Assembly: GCA_030530865.1 (NCBI GenBank)
Contig: JAUMUC010000002.1
Location: 124,001-188,000, forward strand
Length of the DNA stretch: 64,000 nt
Reading direction: 5' to 3'
Source: Lactobacillus sp.
GTDB taxonomy: Bacteria > Bacillota > Bacilli > Lactobacillales > Lactobacillaceae
The notes under the pieces are model-generated. The model saw only the letters and a list, made by a program, of their open reading frames with translations. It had not been told where the DNA came from and searched no databases. Made by a program: the position numbers and the translations under genes. Every line of letters begins with the position of its first letter. The first letter of the stretch is position 1. Shown here piece by piece: positions 62,439 to 64,000 of the stretch.

Positions 62439-63719
62439 TTATTGCTTCCAATCTGAATCAAACTTAGCTTTACCTGCTTTAATCAAGCTGTCAACATTCT
62501 TTGTTTTAGCTTGAGAAAGAATGTTTTCTAAGATGGCATTAACATCTCTGAAAGTGTATTCTGAGTTCTTTGAACTTGGAATGTTGTATAAGTGCTTCAT
62601 TGAGTATTGAACGATAGCTGGAGACTTGATTTCAGTTGTCTTAGTGTAACTTGGATCAGTCAAGGCATCTTCGTTAACTGGAACATATCCAGTTGCCTTT
62701 GCCCATGAAATTTGGCTCTTCTTTGATGCCAAGAACTTCATGTACTTGAAGGCAGCTGTCTTTTGAGCAGCACTTGCATGCTTAAACATGAACAAGTCAG
62801 CACCACGTGGCATGTTGTAAGTTGAAGGACGGTTAGTTACGCCATAGCTAAATTTGCCTTTTAAGCCTTGCTTAACGAAACTTTCACCCGCACTTGAAGA
62901 AACATACATCGCAACTTGTTGACTAGCGAATGGAGCTGATAAGTACTTTTGTGAGCCAGCGATCATGAAGTAACCAGCTTTAATTCCATCAGCGTAGTAG
63001 TGAATAACTTTCTTTGAAGCTGCACCATTGAAGTCGATCTTTTCATCGAAGTTTTGACCTTCATCCTTCATACCATTTGCATAGTAAGCAGATAAGTTGT
63101 CAAAACCAGCCCCAACGACTTTCTTACCAGATTTCTTGTAAATTTTTTCAGCAGCAGCTTTCATTTGTGCCATGGTCTTAGGAACCTTAACGCCGTACTT
63201 GTTAAATAAAGTCTTGTTGTAGTACAAAACTTCAACTGACTTGTTGAATGGCATACCGTATTGGACACCCTTAACTTGAGCACCCTTCAATAAATCTGGC
63301 AAAATCTTTGAATTCTTAACACTGCCCCAACCGACTGTTGAGTTTTCAATGTATGGCTTAAGGTCAACTAAGTAACCACCAACAGCTGGTGTGTAGAAGT
63401 AGCCAGCGTATCCTTGAGCAATAGTTGGCAAGTTATTTGGTGATTGCAATGTGTTTAAAACCTTTGAACGAATATCTTCATAAGTTCCTTGGTATTGCAA
63501 TTTAACCTTAATCTTTGGATTTTCTTTTTCAAATTGCTTAGTTAAGCTTTCTAGCTTAGTTTGTGATGGTCCAACCATCGCATTCCAAAAAGTAATGGTA
63601 GTTGTCTTTGAAATTTTAGTTTGAACTTTTTCAGCTTTTTGATTGTTGTTTGAGCAACCCGCTAATAATAAGCCAGCAGCAGCTACAGATAAAATGGCTG
63701 TTGTTTTAAATAACTTCAT
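62439..63719 (-). CDS. Extracellular sugar/glycerol-phosphate-type solute-binding lipoprotein (family 1)
   Basis: A 426-residue lipoprotein with lipobox LLAGC (Cys22). It has the family-1 solute-binding fold: ITFWNAMVGPSQTKLESL, NPKIKVKLQYQGTYEDI, MPFNKSVEVLYYNKTLF and ATGYVPVNEDAL. The PFNKS and GYVPV segments resemble UgpB-type glycerol-3-phosphate binders. No permease or ATPase genes lie beside it. It starts 16 bases after an L-lactate dehydrogenase family gene and may share its transcript. The ligand is not settled. Confidence 0.85.
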   Translation of the reverse strand: MKLFKTTAILSVAAAGLLLAGCSNNNQKAEKVQTKISKTTTITFWNAMVGPSQTKLESLTKQFEKENPKIKVKLQYQGTYEDIRSKVLNTLQSPNNLPTIAQGYAGYFYTPAVGGYLVDLKPYIENSTVGWGSVKNSKILPDLLKGAQVKGVQYGMPFNKSVEVLYYNKTLFNKYGVKVPKTMAQMKAAAEKIYKKSGKKVVGAGFDNLSAYYANGMKDEGQNFDEKIDFNGAASKKVIHYYADGIKAGYFMIAGSQKYLSAPFASQQVAMYVSSSAGESFVKQGLKGKFSYGVTNRPSTYNMPRGADLFMFKHASAAQKTAAFKYMKFLASKKSQISWAKATGYVPVNEDALTDPSYTKTTEIKSPAIVQYSMKHLYNIPSSKNSEYTFRDVNAILENILSQAKTKNVDSLIKAGKAKFDSDWKQ

Positions 63720-63735
63720 GATTTTCCCCTAAAAA

Positions 63736-64000
63736 CTATTTCTTAACTTCGTTGTATTTTTCCTTCAACTTGTCAGCACTATCAAACAAGAGTCCACTTT
63801 CTTTTCTAGTTAATGAAAGTGGCTTGACACTAATGGCACCTTGTCTGGTGATCACAGCTGGATAACCGATGTAACATTCACAGTCATCTTGGTAAGTTGA
63901 AACTGGTGCATAAAGGTGTTCATCACTTTCAATGGCTTCAATCAAGCGAACACAAGTTGAAGCAATGGCGTATGAAGTGTAACCCTTACCTTTGGCAATG
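63736..64000 (-). CDS. L-lactate dehydrogenase family protein, C-terminal part (cut by window edge)
   Basis: About 87 C-terminal codons are visible, reading IAKGKGYTSYAIASTCVRLI at the window edge and then YAPVSTYQDDCECYIGYPAV. KGKGYTSYAIAS corresponds to the KGATYYGIA segment of L-lactate dehydrogenases, and the PVS-TY block to their C-terminal active-site region. L-2-hydroxyisocaproate dehydrogenase, a close relative in lactobacilli, is equally possible. The catalytic His and Arg lie outside. The protein ends with KLKEKYNEVKK. A TTG at 63945 is only an internal codon. Confidence 0.85.
   Translation of the reverse strand, partial: IAKGKGYTSYAIASTCVRLIEAIESDEHLYAPVSTYQDDCECYIGYPAVITRQGAISVKPLSLTRKESGLLFDSADKLKEKYNEVKK

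Noticed and set aside
1-64000. CRISPR array, prophage, insertion sequence, toxin-antitoxin or restriction system
   Set aside because: No direct-repeat array, integrase, transposase, methylase or toxin gene was found on reading both strands.

Overview
The window is a low-GC, gene-dense stretch of Firmicutes chromosome. Its gene content and protein sequences fit Lactobacillus sensu stricto. Pointers are an OppABCDF system with tandem OppA copies, PepX and a C69 dipeptidase, an L27 with the lactobacillar N-terminal extension, and a secreted protein whose N-terminal half looks like the S-layer attachment (SLAP) domain of the L. acidophilus / helveticus / crispatus group. The species cannot be fixed from sequence reading alone. 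No insertion sequence, prophage, integrase or CRISPR array was found, and no stretch above 300 bases lacks a gene. Most genes lie on the minus strand, so operons read from high to low coordinates.

Layout. 1-7.4 kb: secretion and chromosome operon rnc-smc-ftsY-(C69 dipeptidase)-ylxM-ffh. 7.5-15.3 kb: oligopeptide uptake, oppDFBC, an intact oppA and a second oppA broken by a one-base deletion. 15.4-20.8 kb: lipid operon yloU-fakA-recG-plsX-acpP. 20.9 kb: rpmB on the plus strand. 21.2-26.0 kb: stp-prkC-rsgA-rpe-thiN. 26.1-32.3 kb: accessory surface/secreted island with a tiny cationic lipoprotein, the SLAP protein, a lipoprotein/ABC cassette with a frameshifted permease, a YczE-type membrane protein and two paralogous secreted proteins. 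32.3-37.8 kb: gmk-rpoZ-priA-fmt-rsmB. 37.9 kb: a small plus-strand gene whose promoter carries LexA-type SOS boxes. 38.2-46.2 kb: efp-yqhY-nusB-folD-xseA-xseB-ispA-tlyA-recN, and rplU-rpmA behind an L21 leader. 46.3 kb: tRNA-Arg(UCU). 46.5-55.7 kb: pepX, a GRP sugar transporter, fhs, a YitT protein, a Gfo/Idh oxidoreductase, a nitroreductase pseudogene, miaA, a rhodanese-like protein and yqgQ. 55.7-64 kb: a rhomboid protease, rpmG, a class B PBP, a YfhO-family protein, a BadF-type sugar kinase, an orphan solute-binding lipoprotein and the 3' end of an L-lactate dehydrogenase family gene.

How it fits together. Most of the window is core growth machinery: protein targeting, fatty acid activation and phospholipid entry, ribosome maturation and Ser/Thr kinase signalling. 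Peptide use is the main nutritional theme (Opp transport plus two peptidases). Three genes are broken by single point changes (oppA2, the ABC permease, the nitroreductase), which suggests ongoing loss of accessory functions. The least explained elements are the LexA-box gene at 37.9 kb, the poly-C promoter spacer and cre-like site of the ABC cassette, a nested palindrome before the YczE-type gene, and rpmA encoding an extended L27 without the usual prp gene beside it.
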